Source: Aldehydirespirator sp965116865
GTDB taxonomy: Bacteria; Actinomycetota; Acidimicrobiia; Acidimicrobiales; Aldehydirespiratoraceae
Assembly: GCA_965116865.1 (NCBI GenBank)
Contig: OZ220727.1
Location: 3,038,001 to 3,102,000, forward strand
Direction: 5' to 3'
Length of the DNA stretch: 64,000 nt
Shown: piece by piece, positions 36,557-44,609 of the stretch
How positions within the stretch are numbered: the stretch's first letter is position 1
How the letters are laid out: each line of letters starts with the position of its first letter
Position numbers and translations under genes: made by a program
Notes under the pieces: generated by a model
Database searches by the model: none
Told to the model about the DNA's origin: nothing
What the model saw: the letters and a program-made list of their open reading frames with translations, nothing else

Positions 36557-36757
36557 CTAGGCGAGGGACGCGGAGCTAGGCATCGAGGGCGGTGTCAGCG
36601 CGGCGCGGTCGAGGTCGTGCATGCCCGCCTCGGTGTCTGCGCTGCGGATAGCGGCACAGGTGCCTTCCGCGAATTCGAATGCATTTTGGCGATGTTTCCG
36701 ACATTTTCGATGAAATAGCAGGTCAGGCAAAACTTTGACTCCTTTGTTTCGTGCCAT
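36557..36757 (-). CDS. Small upstream ORF of giant gene 2 (hypothetical)
   Basis: This 66-residue ORF starts MARNKGVKVLPDLLFHRKCR and ends with a TAG directly touching the ATG of giant 2. I do not recognise the protein. Because giant 2 has no ribosome-binding site, termination of this ORF may allow translational coupling; that is an inference. The ORF itself lacks a Shine-Dalgarno and could be chance. Confidence 0.3.
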   Translation of the reverse strand: MARNKGVKVLPDLLFHRKCRKHRQNAFEFAEGTCAAIRSADTEAGMHDLDRAALTPPSMPSSASLA

Positions 36758-36799
36758 TCCGCTGCGAGGTGCGACTCAAGCCCGAAGAACTTCCACGTA

Positions 36800-36805
36800 G
36801 TATAC
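36800..36805. promoter_or_regulatory. Single GTATAC motif between giant 2 and a small divergent gene
   Basis: GTATAC occurs once, about 245 bp upstream of giant 2. On the minus strand it gives TATACT, a good -10; on the plus strand TATACC lies 7 nt before a GTG. It is the same palindrome that occurs three times upstream of giant 1, but a single copy is weak evidence for a shared regulator. Confidence 0.3.
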
Positions 36806-36812
36806 CTATAGC

Positions 36813-37228
36813 GTGCCCGACTGCGACGACTATCCGGACCGGAACCGCGACCGGTTCGCATGCCTGTTCCTCGGGGAGAAGCTGCCGGACGAGGCCGATC
36901 GGCCCGTGACGACCATGTAATCACGGTGGAGATCACCGAGTTATGCGACCGTGCTGCCAGCGACCGTGAATTCACAGTCACCAAAGGAGTCGAATGGACT
37001 CCCCGCGTGTACCTGACCTATGTCAAAGTGGACGGCCTGCACGATGACTTAATCCCAAGCGTCATCTTGGAACAAGTAGGTATCGGCCACGTTCCCGCCT
37101 GGCTGAGGTTCAGTTCATTGGGTTGGGGCAGCCCCGACACGGAACCCGCGACACGGGCGCATGTGGACTATGTCCGCGTGTTCCAGCCGGAGAATCTCTA
37201 CGCCGACATGGAGCCTGTCTACCAGTAG
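36813..37228 (+). pseudogene. Remnant of a GH16/lectin-like protein (tentative)
   Basis: Two reading frames appear to join. PDCDDYPDRNRDRFACLFLG starts at the GTG 36813 and stops near 36920. A second frame, open from 36860 to 37228, carries EWTPRVYLTYVKVDGLHDD and ends in HVDYVRVFQPENLYADMEPV. The VDYVRVFQ segment resembles the last strand of GH16-type laminarinase/lectin domains. The intact domain would be far longer, so this is read as a frameshifted, truncated remnant. It could instead be an unknown small gene starting at 36860. Confidence 0.35.
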
Positions 37229-37265
37229 CAGCACCGGCGCCCACCCGCCTGAATGCGCTGCCTGG

Positions 37266-38414
37266 CTAGCTGAGAGCCTGGTCGAGGTCGGCCAGGAGGT
37301 CATCGATGGTCTCGATGCCGACGGAGAGGCGGATCAGTCCGGGGTCGACAGCCAGAGGGGAGTCGGCCACCGAGAGATGCGTCATGGTGGACGGCTGCTC
37401 GATGAGCGACTCCACCGCGCCCAGCGACTCGGCCAGCCGGAAGACCCGGGTGGAGCCAGCCGCGGCCGCCGCGGCGGGCTCGCCGCCGGCGAGGATGCAC
37501 GACACCATCCCGCCGAAGCCGCGCATCTGGCGTGCCGCCAGATCGTGGCCCGGATGGTCCGGCAGGCCCGGGTACAGAACGCGGGCCACTCCAGGGTGGT
37601 CGTCAAGGTACACGGCCACTGCCTGCGCGTTGGCACAGTGGCGGTCCATGCGGACGCCCAAGGTCTTGACGCCCCGCAGCAGCAGATAGCAGTCGAACGG
37701 GCCAGGCACCGCGCCCGCCGCGTTCTGGACGAAGGCCAGCTGTTCGGCCAGCTGGTCGTCGTTGGTGGCTACGAACCCGCCGACCACGTCGGAGTGGCCG
37801 CCCAGGTACTTGGTGCTGGAGTGGACCACGGCGTCGGCGCCCGCCGCCAGCGGGTTCTGCAGGTAGGGGGTGGCGAAGGTGTTGTCGACGATCAGCACGG
37901 CGCCCGCGGCGTGGGCCGCCTCGGCCGTCGCAGCGATGTCGACCACGGACAAGTTGGGGTTGGTCGGCGTCTCGACCCACACCTGCCGGGTCTCGGGCCG
38001 CAGCGCGCCGGCCAAGGCCGCGGGGTCGGTCAGGTCCACCGCCGACCAGGCGACGCCCCGCTGGCCGTGGATGCGGGCGATCAGCCGGAACGTTCCGCCG
38101 TAGGCGTCGAGGCCGAGCACCACGTGGTCGCCCGGGTGCAGCAGGCCCGCCAGCGCGTTCTCGGCGGCCATGCCGCTCGCGAACGCGAACCCGTGCCTCG
38201 CCCCCTCCAGCCCTGCCAAGCTGCGCTCCAGCGCGGCCCGTGTGGGGTTCGACGTGCGGGAGTACTCGTAGCCCCGGTGCTTCCCCGGCGCGTGCTGCAC
38301 GAAGGTGGTGGCCAGGTGGACGGGCACGGTTATCGCCCCGGTGGCCTCGTCGGGCTCCTGGCCGACGTGGACGGCCCTGGTCTCGAACCCCCAGGTGTCG
38401 TCGCGCCCGCTCAC
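37266..38414 (-). CDS. metB: Cystathionine gamma-synthase / gamma-lyase (Cys/Met metabolism PLP enzyme)
   Basis: This 382-residue fold-type I PLP enzyme has the family hallmarks. YSRTSNPTRAALE lies near the N-terminus, ASGMAAENALAGLL follows, VWVETPTNPNLSVVDI is in the middle, and the Schiff-base lysine (about 202) is in VHSSTKYLGGHSDVVGG. RLSVGIETIDDLLADLDQAL closes the protein, as in MetB/MetC/cystathionine gamma-lyase. Start GTG 38414 overlaps the cbs stop by four bases (GTGA), so the two are cotranslated. Next to cbs, a gamma-lyase role completing reverse transsulfuration from homocysteine to cysteine is as likely as gamma-synthase; sequence alone does not separate them. The same cbs-metB neighbourhood occurs in mycobacteria. 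Confidence 0.92.
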   Translation of the reverse strand: MSGRDDTWGFETRAVHVGQEPDEATGAITVPVHLATTFVQHAPGKHRGYEYSRTSNPTRAALERSLAGLEGARHGFAFASGMAAENALAGLLHPGDHVVLGLDAYGGTFRLIARIHGQRGVAWSAVDLTDPAALAGALRPETRQVWVETPTNPNLSVVDIAATAEAAHAAGAVLIVDNTFATPYLQNPLAAGADAVVHSSTKYLGGHSDVVGGFVATNDDQLAEQLAFVQNAAGAVPGPFDCYLLLRGVKTLGVRMDRHCANAQAVAVYLDDHPGVARVLYPGLPDHPGHDLAARQMRGFGGMVSCILAGGEPAAAAAAGSTRVFRLAESLGAVESLIEQPSTMTHLSVADSPLAVDPGLIRLSVGIETIDDLLADLDQALS

Positions 38415-39802
38415 GGGCCCGACCCGTCGCCGATGGCGTCGCCCGACCCCGATGACAGGTAGCTGAGCACGTCGGTACTGGAGACAACCGCCCGGGGCCG
38501 GCCGCCGTCGAGCACCAGCAGCGCTGGCGACCGCTCCAGCTTCGTCACCGCCAGCGCTACCGGCTCGCCGATGCCGATCTGTTCCAGCGGCCTGCTCATC
38601 ACGCTCTCCACCGGCCGGCCGAGCAGGTCGCCGTCGAAGGCCAGGGCCATCAGCTGCAGCTCGTGGACCGATCCCATCACCTCGGCCGCGGCCAGCGGCA
38701 TCTCGCCCTTGGCCACGGGAAGCTGGCTCAGTCCGTTCTCGCGCATGCGGGTGACGGCCAGGCTCACCGGGTCGTCGGGGTTCACGTACACCAGCGGGGG
38801 GAGCGCGCCCGCCTTCGCGTCGAGCACGTCCTTCACGCAGGGATGCTCGCCGATCAGGAACCCGTGCGACGCCATCCACTCGTCGTTGAACACTTTCGAC
38901 AGGTAGCCCCGGCCGGAGTCGGGCAGCAGCAGCACCACCACGTCGTCGGGTCCGCAGTCTCGGGCCAGCTCGGCGGCGGCGCACACAGCGGTCCCTCCCG
39001 AGCCTCCGATCAGCAGGCCCTCGCGGCGTGAGACCAGCCGGGCCATGTCGAAGGAGGCCTGGTCGGACACGGCGATCACGCGGTCCACCACCTCGGGGTG
39101 GTAGGTCTCGGGCCAGAAGTCCTCGCCGATGCCCTCCACCTGGTAGGGCCGCCCGGACCCGCCGCTGAACACCGAGCCGGCCGGGTCGGCCGCCACGACC
39201 TGCACTGACGGGTTGCACCGCTTGAGGTAGCGGCCCGCCCCGCTGATGGTGCCCCCGGTGCCCGGCCCGGCCACGAAATGGGTGATGCGGCCGCCGGTCT
39301 GGCGCCAGAGCTCGGGTCCGGTCGTCTTCTCGTGGGCGAGGGGGTTCTCCTGGTTGAAGTACTGGTTGGGCCGGTAGGCGCCCGGCGTGGAGGCCATGAG
39401 CCGCTCGGCGGTGGAGTAGTAGGAGTCGGGGTCCTCGGGCGCCACCGCCACGGGGCACACCACCACCTCGGCGCCGTAGGCCCGCAGCAGTTGCACCTTC
39501 TCTGCGCTCACCTTGTCGGTCATCACGAAGACGCACCGGTAGCCCCGCTGGGCGCCGACCATCGCCAGGCCGACACCGGTGTTGCCCGAAGTGGGCTCGA
39601 TGATCGTTCCGCCCGGCTCGAGCAGCCCGTCGCGCTCTGCCCCGTCGATCATCGCGACAGCTATGCGGTCCTTGACGCTGCCGCCGGGGTTGAGCATCTC
39701 GAGCTTGGCCAGCACGTCGCAGCGAGCCTCGGGTATCGCCCGCTGCATCCGCACCAGCGGCGTGTTCCCCACGAGGTTGAGGACGGAGTCGGCGACCTCC
39801 AC
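38411..39802 (-). CDS. cbs: Cystathionine beta-synthase
   Basis: The enzyme condenses homocysteine and serine to cystathionine using PLP. The 463 residues comprise a fold-type II PLP domain (about 1-325) and a pair of CBS domains (about 335-455). The PLP lysine is K44 in NPGGSVKDRIA. The asparagine loop EPTSGNTGVGLAM and the phosphate-binding GPGTGGTISGAG are present. No heme-binding N-terminal extension is seen, as usual for bacterial forms. The C-terminal CBS pair could bind adenosyl ligands such as SAM, which is inferred. Start GTG 39802 has no Shine-Dalgarno; TAGCCT lies 7 nt upstream, so it is probably leaderless. It forms a two-gene operon with metB. A copy of the dispersed repeat sits about 95 bp upstream. 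Confidence 0.95.
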   Translation of the reverse strand: MEVADSVLNLVGNTPLVRMQRAIPEARCDVLAKLEMLNPGGSVKDRIAVAMIDGAERDGLLEPGGTIIEPTSGNTGVGLAMVGAQRGYRCVFVMTDKVSAEKVQLLRAYGAEVVVCPVAVAPEDPDSYYSTAERLMASTPGAYRPNQYFNQENPLAHEKTTGPELWRQTGGRITHFVAGPGTGGTISGAGRYLKRCNPSVQVVAADPAGSVFSGGSGRPYQVEGIGEDFWPETYHPEVVDRVIAVSDQASFDMARLVSRREGLLIGGSGGTAVCAAAELARDCGPDDVVVLLLPDSGRGYLSKVFNDEWMASHGFLIGEHPCVKDVLDAKAGALPPLVYVNPDDPVSLAVTRMRENGLSQLPVAKGEMPLAAAEVMGSVHELQLMALAFDGDLLGRPVESVMSRPLEQIGIGEPVALAVTKLERSPALLVLDGGRPRAVVSSTDVLSYLSSGSGDAIGDGSGP

Positions 39803-39809
39803 GCCCGGA

Positions 39810-39815
39810 AGGCTA
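39810..39815 (-). promoter_or_regulatory. Leaderless-type -10 element of cbs
   Basis: Minus-strand TAGCCT ends 7 nt before the GTG start. This is the same hexamer found before ileS and the TMTC-like gene. No ribosome-binding site is present. Confidence 0.5.
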
Positions 39816-39897
39816 TCGGGCTCGGTCGTCCCGGCGCTCCCGCTGCAGCCCCCTTCAGCAATGTTGTTCTAGCGATCTATCCTAGACTAAGAGCAAG

Positions 39898-40028
39898 CGC
39901 AAATAGGTGAGAGTCTGTGGTGTCGCTGCGGTGTCATTCCCGCTCTTGTTCGCTGCGCTCACGGGCCGCTCGGGCCACGGCCTCGCCTGTATGGGCCGCG
40001 TCGCTCCCGCCTATTCGCTCGGCCTCTA
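39898..40028 (+). repeat. Dispersed MITE-like repeat, copy B
   Basis: This is the best-preserved copy: CAAATAGGTGAGAGTCTGTG at its left end and CGCCTATTCGCTCGGCCTCT at its right end. It is flanked by imperfect direct repeats of about 35 bp (39857-39891 and 40089-40123, sharing ATGTTGTTCTAGC). Its 5' end faces the cbs start. Confidence 0.85.
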
Positions 40029-40140
40029 AAATAACCGGCCGAATCGGGGGCCGCTATTTTAGTGGACTTGAATAGCGGCCCCGTTCCAGCGATGTTGTTC
40101 TAGCAATCTACTATTGACTAAAATAACTGGCCGAATCGGG
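40027..40140. repeat. 93-bp imperfect tandem repeat with a strong hairpin
   Basis: AAAATAAC[C/T]GGCCGAATCGGG occurs at 40027 and again at 40120, so the segment is a diverged tandem duplication. Within it, GGGGCCGCTATT (40047-40058) and AATAGCGGCCCC (40071-40082) form a perfect 12-bp stem with a 12-nt loop. No poly-T follows, so it is not a clear terminator. The whole 39803-40234 interval has no gene. Confidence 0.7.
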
Positions 40141-40234
40141 CTTCGCGATTCTAGGATGGGCTGGAACATCGGCCGGCATTCAGCGGCAAGGAGAAGGCGG
40201 CAAGGAGAAGGGGGCAAGGAGAAGGGAAGGACGG

Positions 40235-40609
40235 ATGGAACCCACCCGAGCCGGGCACTTCCGTCGGCAGCTCAGCGGTTACGAGGCGTTCGTGCCCAAG
40301 CCGCTTCCGCCCGACCCGCCGCTGCAGTGGGACACTCGCCTGGTCAGGCTGCTGTCAGACGCCACGGTGGCGCTGGGCCGCCTGGACGGGATGGCCGGCA
40401 GCCTCTCGAACCCCGACCTGTTCGTGGCGTCCTATGTCCGGCGCGAGGCGGTGCTCAGCCCTCGGCTCGTCGCCCGCGACCGTCGGCCGCCTGCTCGACG
40501 CGCTGGTCTCTGAGGGAATCATCGAGGAGATAACCGGCCGAAGGCGCGACCGCGTCTACCGGTACTCGCCGTTCCTCGACGTGCTCTCGGACGACGCCGA
40601 ACCCGCCTA
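40235..40609 (+). pseudogene. fic-family gene with internal deletion
   Basis: The N-terminal part (MEPTRAGHFRRQLSGYEAFV ... LQWDTRLVRLLSDATVALGR ... NPDLFVASYVRREAVLS) is the N-terminal domain of Fic-family AMP-transferases. After REAVLS the sequence jumps, in another frame, to the family's C-terminal winged-helix tail (SPATVGRLLDALVSEGIIEE, ITGRRRDRVYRYSPFLDVLS) and stops at TAG 40609. The central catalytic domain with the HPFxxGNGR motif, about 250 residues, is gone. The junction lies near 40455-40475. The product cannot be an active Fic enzyme. Confidence 0.8.
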
Positions 40610-40644
40610 GACGCCGCTGGCCTGCTGGCCAACGGCGCTCGGCC

Positions 40645-40779
40645 TTGGCCGAGCACGTGGCTCAGGTCGGTCAGCGGGCCGTCTTGTGGGCTCTCGAGAG
40701 CCGCGCCGTCGGTGATGACGGCCAGATGCACTCGGGTCTGAAGCTCCAAGGAGTCGAAGCGCTCGCCGGCGGAGTCTCC
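40645..40779 (-). pseudogene. Fragment resembling an LLM-class oxidoreductase
   Basis: The minus strand encodes GERFDSLELQTRVHLAVITD followed by GAALESPQDGPLTDLSHVLG, similar to the segment (ARFDELELQ...xVTDD) that in LLM-class oxidoreductases precedes the end seen at 1-153. It has no proper start or flanking domain and looks like a relic. The rest of 40610-40895 shows nothing. Confidence 0.35.
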
Positions 40780-40882
40780 AACGGACGGCTCACGAGGGGA
40801 TCAATCCACTGGCGGCAGGCACCCGCCGAACGTTACCGGAGGGCCGTCGCGACAGGCGTCCGGCGGTGTCGGTCGTCGGCAG

Positions 40883-40888
40883 TAGGGT
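40883..40888 (+). promoter_or_regulatory. Leaderless-type -10 element of pcrA
   Basis: TAGGGT lies 7 nt before the ATG at 40896, with no ribosome-binding site. Confidence 0.45.
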
Positions 40889-40895
40889 GGCCTTG

Positions 40896-43118
40896 ATGGC
40901 GGAGTCGGCGATTCTGGAGGGCTTGAACCCGGCCCAGCACGAGGCGGTCACCCATGCCGGCGGACCGCTTCTAGTGGTGGCCGGAGCGGGGTCGGGCAAG
41001 ACCCGCGTGCTGACCCGTCGCATCGCCCATCTGATCGAGGATCACGGCCTGTTGCCGTTCGAGATCCTGGCCATCACCTTCACCAACAAGGCCGCCGGCG
41101 AGATGCGCGACCGCGTCGGCGCCCTCGTGGGGCCGGTGGCGGAGAGCATGTGGGTGTCGACGTTCCATGCGGCCTGCGTGCGCATCCTGCGCCGCGACGC
41201 CGCCTGCATCGACTACCCGAGCCGCTTCACCATCTACGACCAAGGCGACGCGGTGCGCCTGTGCGGCTACGTGCTGCAAGACCTGAACCTCGACCATAAG
41301 CGGTTCCCGCCCCGGGCGGTCCACGCCACCATCTCCGCGGCCAAGAACGACAGCATCGGCGCCGAGCAGTACGCCGAGCAGGCCTCCAACGTCTACCAGC
41401 GGCGCATCGCCGAGGTGTTCGACCACTACCAGCGCCGCCTGGCCGTCGCGGCGGCCATGGACTTCGACGATCTGCTGTTGCGCACCGTCGAGCTGTTCCG
41501 CAACTGCCCGGAGGTGCTGGAACGCTGGCGGCAGCGGTTCGCCCACGTGCTTGTGGACGAGTACCAGGACACCAACCCGGTGCAGAACGAGCTAGTGATC
41601 AGACTGGGCGCCGAGAGCCGCCAAGTGACCGCGGTGGGCGACGCCGACCAGTCGATCTACGCCTTCCGGGGCGCCGACATCCGCAACATCCTCGAGTTCG
41701 AGCGGGCCTTCGACGATGTCCGCATCGTGGTTCTGGAGCAGAACTACCGCAGCACCCAGAACATCCTCGACGCCGCCAACTCGGTGATCGTCAACAACGC
41801 CGGCCGCAAGCCCAAGGACCTGTGGACCGACCAGGGATCGGGTCCGGCCATTGTCCGCTACCACGCCGACGACGAAGAGGACGAGGCCCGCTACGTGGTC
41901 AGCGAGATCGTGCGCCGCTGCGACGCCGAGCAGGCGCGCTTCGACGAGACGGCCGTCTTCTACCGCACCAACGCCCAGTCGCGGGCAGTCGAGGAGCAGC
42001 TCATCAAGGCCGAGGTCCCCTACCGGCTGGTGGGCGGCACCCGCTTCTACGACCGCCGCGAGGTGCGCGACGCCATGGCCTACCTCAAGACGGTCGCCAA
42101 CCCCGGCGACGAGGTGAGCGTGAAACGGGCGCTGGGCGTGCCCAAGCGGGGTGTGGGCGCTGCCTCGGTGGCCAAGATCGACGCCTACGCCGCGGAGCGC
42201 GGGCTCACCTTCTACGAGGCGCTCCGCCACTGCGCCGAGGCCGGCGTCACTGGACGCTCGGCGGCAGGCATCCGGCAGTTCTCCACGCTGATCGACGGCG
42301 CCGTCGGCCTGGAGGCGTCGCCGGCCGCGGTTCTGCAGGAGCTGCTGGAGCGCTCCGGGTACCTGGACGAGCTGCGCTCAGAGAAGTCGGTCGAGGCTGA
42401 CGGTCGCCTGGAGAATCTGGCGGAGCTGGCGGGGGTGGCCGGCGAGCACGACACCCTCGACGAGCTGCTGGAGGCGGTGGCGCTGGTGGCTGACACCGAC
42501 GAACTGGCCGACGCCGGCGCCGACGAGTCCGCGGTCACGCTCATGACCCTGCACGCAGCCAAGGGCCTCGAGTACCCCGACGTGTACATGATCGGGATGG
42601 AGGACGGCGTGTTCCCCCACATACGGGCCCTGGGCGAGCCTCGCGAACTGGAGGAGGAGCGCCGCCTCGCCTACGTCGGCATCACCCGGGCCATGCGCCG
42701 GCTCACCCTGACCCACGCTTGGAGCCGGCTGCTGTACGGCAGCCGGCAGTACAACCCGCCGAGCCGGTTCCTCAAGGAGATCCCCGACGAACTGCTGCAC
42801 ACCGTCGACGGGTCCCGTGTGGTGCGCAGCCGCCACTTCAGCCGCACCCGGCATGAGCGCAGCCTCGACCGGCGGTCGGCTGACCGCGACGAGATCGTCG
42901 AGCGGGCCGTCGAGGCAGGCCGCCGGCCGCAGCCCTCCCGGTCGGGCGCCGACCGCCTCGGGCTTCGGGTAGGCGACGACGTGCGCCACGCCAAGTGGGG
43001 CGAGGGCGTGGTCCTGGACATCAAGGGAGCGGGGGACGAAGCGCAGGCGTCGGTGCGGTTCCCCGCCGTGGGCGAGAAGCAGTTGCTGCTGTCGTGGGCC
43101 CCTCTCGAGAGGATCTGA
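40896..43118 (+). CDS. pcrA: ATP-dependent DNA helicase, UvrD/PcrA family
   Basis: This superfamily 1 3'-5' helicase acts in nucleotide-excision repair, replication restart and removal of proteins from DNA. It has 740 residues. Walker A AGAGSGKT is at 29-36, motif II VDEYQDTN at about 220, motif III VGDADQSIYAFRGAD follows, and motif IV carries VVLEQNYRSTQNIL. Motif V is LMTLHAAKGLEYPDVYMIGM and motif VI RRLAYVGITRAMRRLTL. The C-terminus (KWGEGVVLDIKGAGDEAQAS) is the tudor-like PcrA tail that contacts RNA polymerase. The start at 40896 rather than upstream in-frame codons is favoured by the -10 element and by family alignment at LNPAQ. The position ahead of sucCD is common in actinobacteria. 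Confidence 0.96.
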   Translation: MAESAILEGLNPAQHEAVTHAGGPLLVVAGAGSGKTRVLTRRIAHLIEDHGLLPFEILAITFTNKAAGEMRDRVGALVGPVAESMWVSTFHAACVRILRRDAACIDYPSRFTIYDQGDAVRLCGYVLQDLNLDHKRFPPRAVHATISAAKNDSIGAEQYAEQASNVYQRRIAEVFDHYQRRLAVAAAMDFDDLLLRTVELFRNCPEVLERWRQRFAHVLVDEYQDTNPVQNELVIRLGAESRQVTAVGDADQSIYAFRGADIRNILEFERAFDDVRIVVLEQNYRSTQNILDAANSVIVNNAGRKPKDLWTDQGSGPAIVRYHADDEEDEARYVVSEIVRRCDAEQARFDETAVFYRTNAQSRAVEEQLIKAEVPYRLVGGTRFYDRREVRDAMAYLKTVANPGDEVSVKRALGVPKRGVGAASVAKIDAYAAERGLTFYEALRHCAEAGVTGRSAAGIRQFSTLIDGAVGLEASPAAVLQELLERSGYLDELRSEKSVEADGRLENLAELAGVAGEHDTLDELLEAVALVADTDELADAGADESAVTLMTLHAAKGLEYPDVYMIGMEDGVFPHIRALGEPRELEEERRLAYVGITRAMRRLTLTHAWSRLLYGSRQYNPPSRFLKEIPDELLHTVDGSRVVRSRHFSRTRHERSLDRRSADRDEIVERAVEAGRRPQPSRSGADRLGLRVGDDVRHAKWGEGVVLDIKGAGDEAQASVRFPAVGEKQLLLSWAPLERI

Positions 43119-43206
43119 CGGCCCACACACAGAATCGATGCGGATTGTGGCCGTATCGGGGCGTCTCTGGCATCAATCCCGGCGGGTTCCGGCGGCTGGC
43201 AGCGGT

Positions 43207-43935
43207 TCAGGCGTCGTGGAGTGCGATGCGGAGGCGCTTGTTGGCTCTGCCCTTCGACTCGGTCTTCACCACCTCGAAGCGGCCCACCTCGCCGGTGGAC
43301 GGCAGGTGGGTGCCTCCGTCGGCTTGCTTGTCCAGCCCGACGATGTCGACCACCCGGATCTCGGTCACCGACTCCGGTATGAGGTTGACCTTGGTGCGGA
43401 TCAGGTCCTCGTCGGCCAGCGCCTCGGCCCGGGGCAGGAACGAGATCTCGATGGGACGGTCGGCGGCGATCTCGGCATTGACCAGCTCGGTGACCTGGGC
43501 CGCGAACCCCTCAGGCAGAGGATCGAACTCGAAGTCCATGCGAGCCGACAGCGGGGCCATGTTGCCGCCCGTGACCGGCACGCCCCAAGTGTTGTAGATC
43601 ACCCCGCACAGGATGTGCAGCGCGGTGTGGGTGCGCATCAGGGCGTGGCGGCGCTCCCAGTCGAGCTCCCCGCGCACCGGCGTGCCCACCGGCGGGACCG
43701 GGCCGTCGAGGGTGTGCCACACCGCATCGTGGCCCCTCACGTCGGTCACCGCCGCCGTGCCGTCGAGGAAGCTCAGCGTGCCGGTGTCGTGGGGCTGGCC
43801 GCCGCTGGTGGCGTAGAACGCGGTGGCGTCGAGGGCCACCCGACCGTCGCAGGCGACCGCTGCGACGGTCGCGTCGAAGGCCCGGCACTGGGCGTCACGC
43901 AGGAATATGCGGTCGGTGGGGGTCACGTCAGCCAT
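43207..43935 (-). CDS. alaX: AlaX-type alanyl-tRNA editing protein
   Basis: This free-standing homologue of the AlaRS editing domain hydrolyses Ser- or Gly-tRNA(Ala) in the cytosol. It has 242 residues. An N-terminal beta-barrel-like part (VALDATAFYATSGGQPHDTG) matches the AlaRS/AlaX fold. The zinc/editing site is RTHTALHILCGVI (HxxxH), followed later by DKQADGGTHLPSTGEVG. In most members the second half reads CxGGTH or QxCGGTH; here the Cys position is Asp, so metal binding may differ. A Shine-Dalgarno (GGAGG) precedes the ATG by 5 nt. It is convergent with pcrA and 45 bp upstream of a small membrane-protein gene on the same strand. Confidence 0.88.
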   Translation of the reverse strand: MADVTPTDRIFLRDAQCRAFDATVAAVACDGRVALDATAFYATSGGQPHDTGTLSFLDGTAAVTDVRGHDAVWHTLDGPVPPVGTPVRGELDWERRHALMRTHTALHILCGVIYNTWGVPVTGGNMAPLSARMDFEFDPLPEGFAAQVTELVNAEIAADRPIEISFLPRAEALADEDLIRTKVNLIPESVTEIRVVDIVGLDKQADGGTHLPSTGEVGRFEVVKTESKGRANKRLRIALHDA

Positions 43936-43980
43936 TCGGTCCTCCAGTGTGCCGAGTCATCTCGGGTTGGTTCGGTTGGT

Positions 43981-44448
43981 TCATCGCGGGTTGATGTCGA
44001 CTCGGACGTCGCCGTTGACGATGGTCACATCGAAGCGGCGCAGGTCGCCGCCGGCCGCGTCCACGACGTCGGCGGTGTCGCAAGTGTTCACGAACTCAGC
44101 CTGCTGGGCCTGCCACTCGAAGAAGCAGTCCCGGCTCTGGCCCGGCCGGCGGGCCTCGAAGGCCAGCCATCCCGACTCAGGATCGTTCCCTATGTGCTGC
44201 AGGATGATGTCGAGCTCGCCGTCGGCCACGTCGCCGAACAGGATCGGACCCCGATCGGCGATCTCGGCGCTTATCCTGCCTGTCTCCATGTCGCGGAAGT
44301 CGCGGTCGCCGAGGCGGACCTCCACGTCGCCGCCGCCCCGGCTCAGCAGAAGCACCCCCAAGACCAGGCCGAGCGCGACCGCCACGACCGCCAGGCCCAC
44401 CACGACGACGGAGCGCAGGTCCGGCCGGGATCGGCGGGCTACGGGCAT
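43981..44448 (-). CDS. Hypothetical single-pass membrane protein
   Basis: The 155-residue protein has a short basic N-terminus (MPVARRSRPDLR), one transmembrane helix at about 14-36 (VVVVGLAVVAVALGLVLGVL) and an extracytoplasmic domain of about 115 residues with three Cys (DCFFEW, FVNTCDTAD). I do not recognise a family. Upstream the frame stays open antisense to sucC, so the start is taken at the Met just before the helix; no clear ribosome-binding site is visible. It is divergent from sucC. Confidence 0.65.
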   Translation of the reverse strand: MPVARRSRPDLRSVVVVGLAVVAVALGLVLGVLLLSRGGGDVEVRLGDRDFRDMETGRISAEIADRGPILFGDVADGELDIILQHIGNDPESGWLAFEARRPGQSRDCFFEWQAQQAEFVNTCDTADVVDAAGGDLRRFDVTIVNGDVRVDINPR

Positions 44449-44595
44449 CGCGGCCCAGCCCCCCGGTTCAGCGCGACGGCGCGCGGCGCTGCCGTCCGCG
44501 GGCTTGCAGCCGGCCATCCGAGATCTCCGCGCGTCGGGTTCGGGGCGGCGGTGAGCGGCGCTGCCGTCGAGGATCGCGTGGCGGGCATCGCGGCC

Positions 44596-44601
44596 TAGTA
44601 T
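44596..44601 (+). promoter_or_regulatory. Leaderless-type -10 element of sucC
   Basis: TAGTAT lies 8 nt before the GTG start and there is no Shine-Dalgarno. Confidence 0.5.
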
Positions 44602-44609
44602 CGCCGCTC

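Noticed and set aside
39898..40028. SAM/SAH-type riboswitch upstream of cbs and the homocysteine methyltransferase
   Set aside because: The conserved cores of known SAM, SAH or cobalamin riboswitches were not found, and the repeat also precedes an unrelated regulator and has MITE-like ends.
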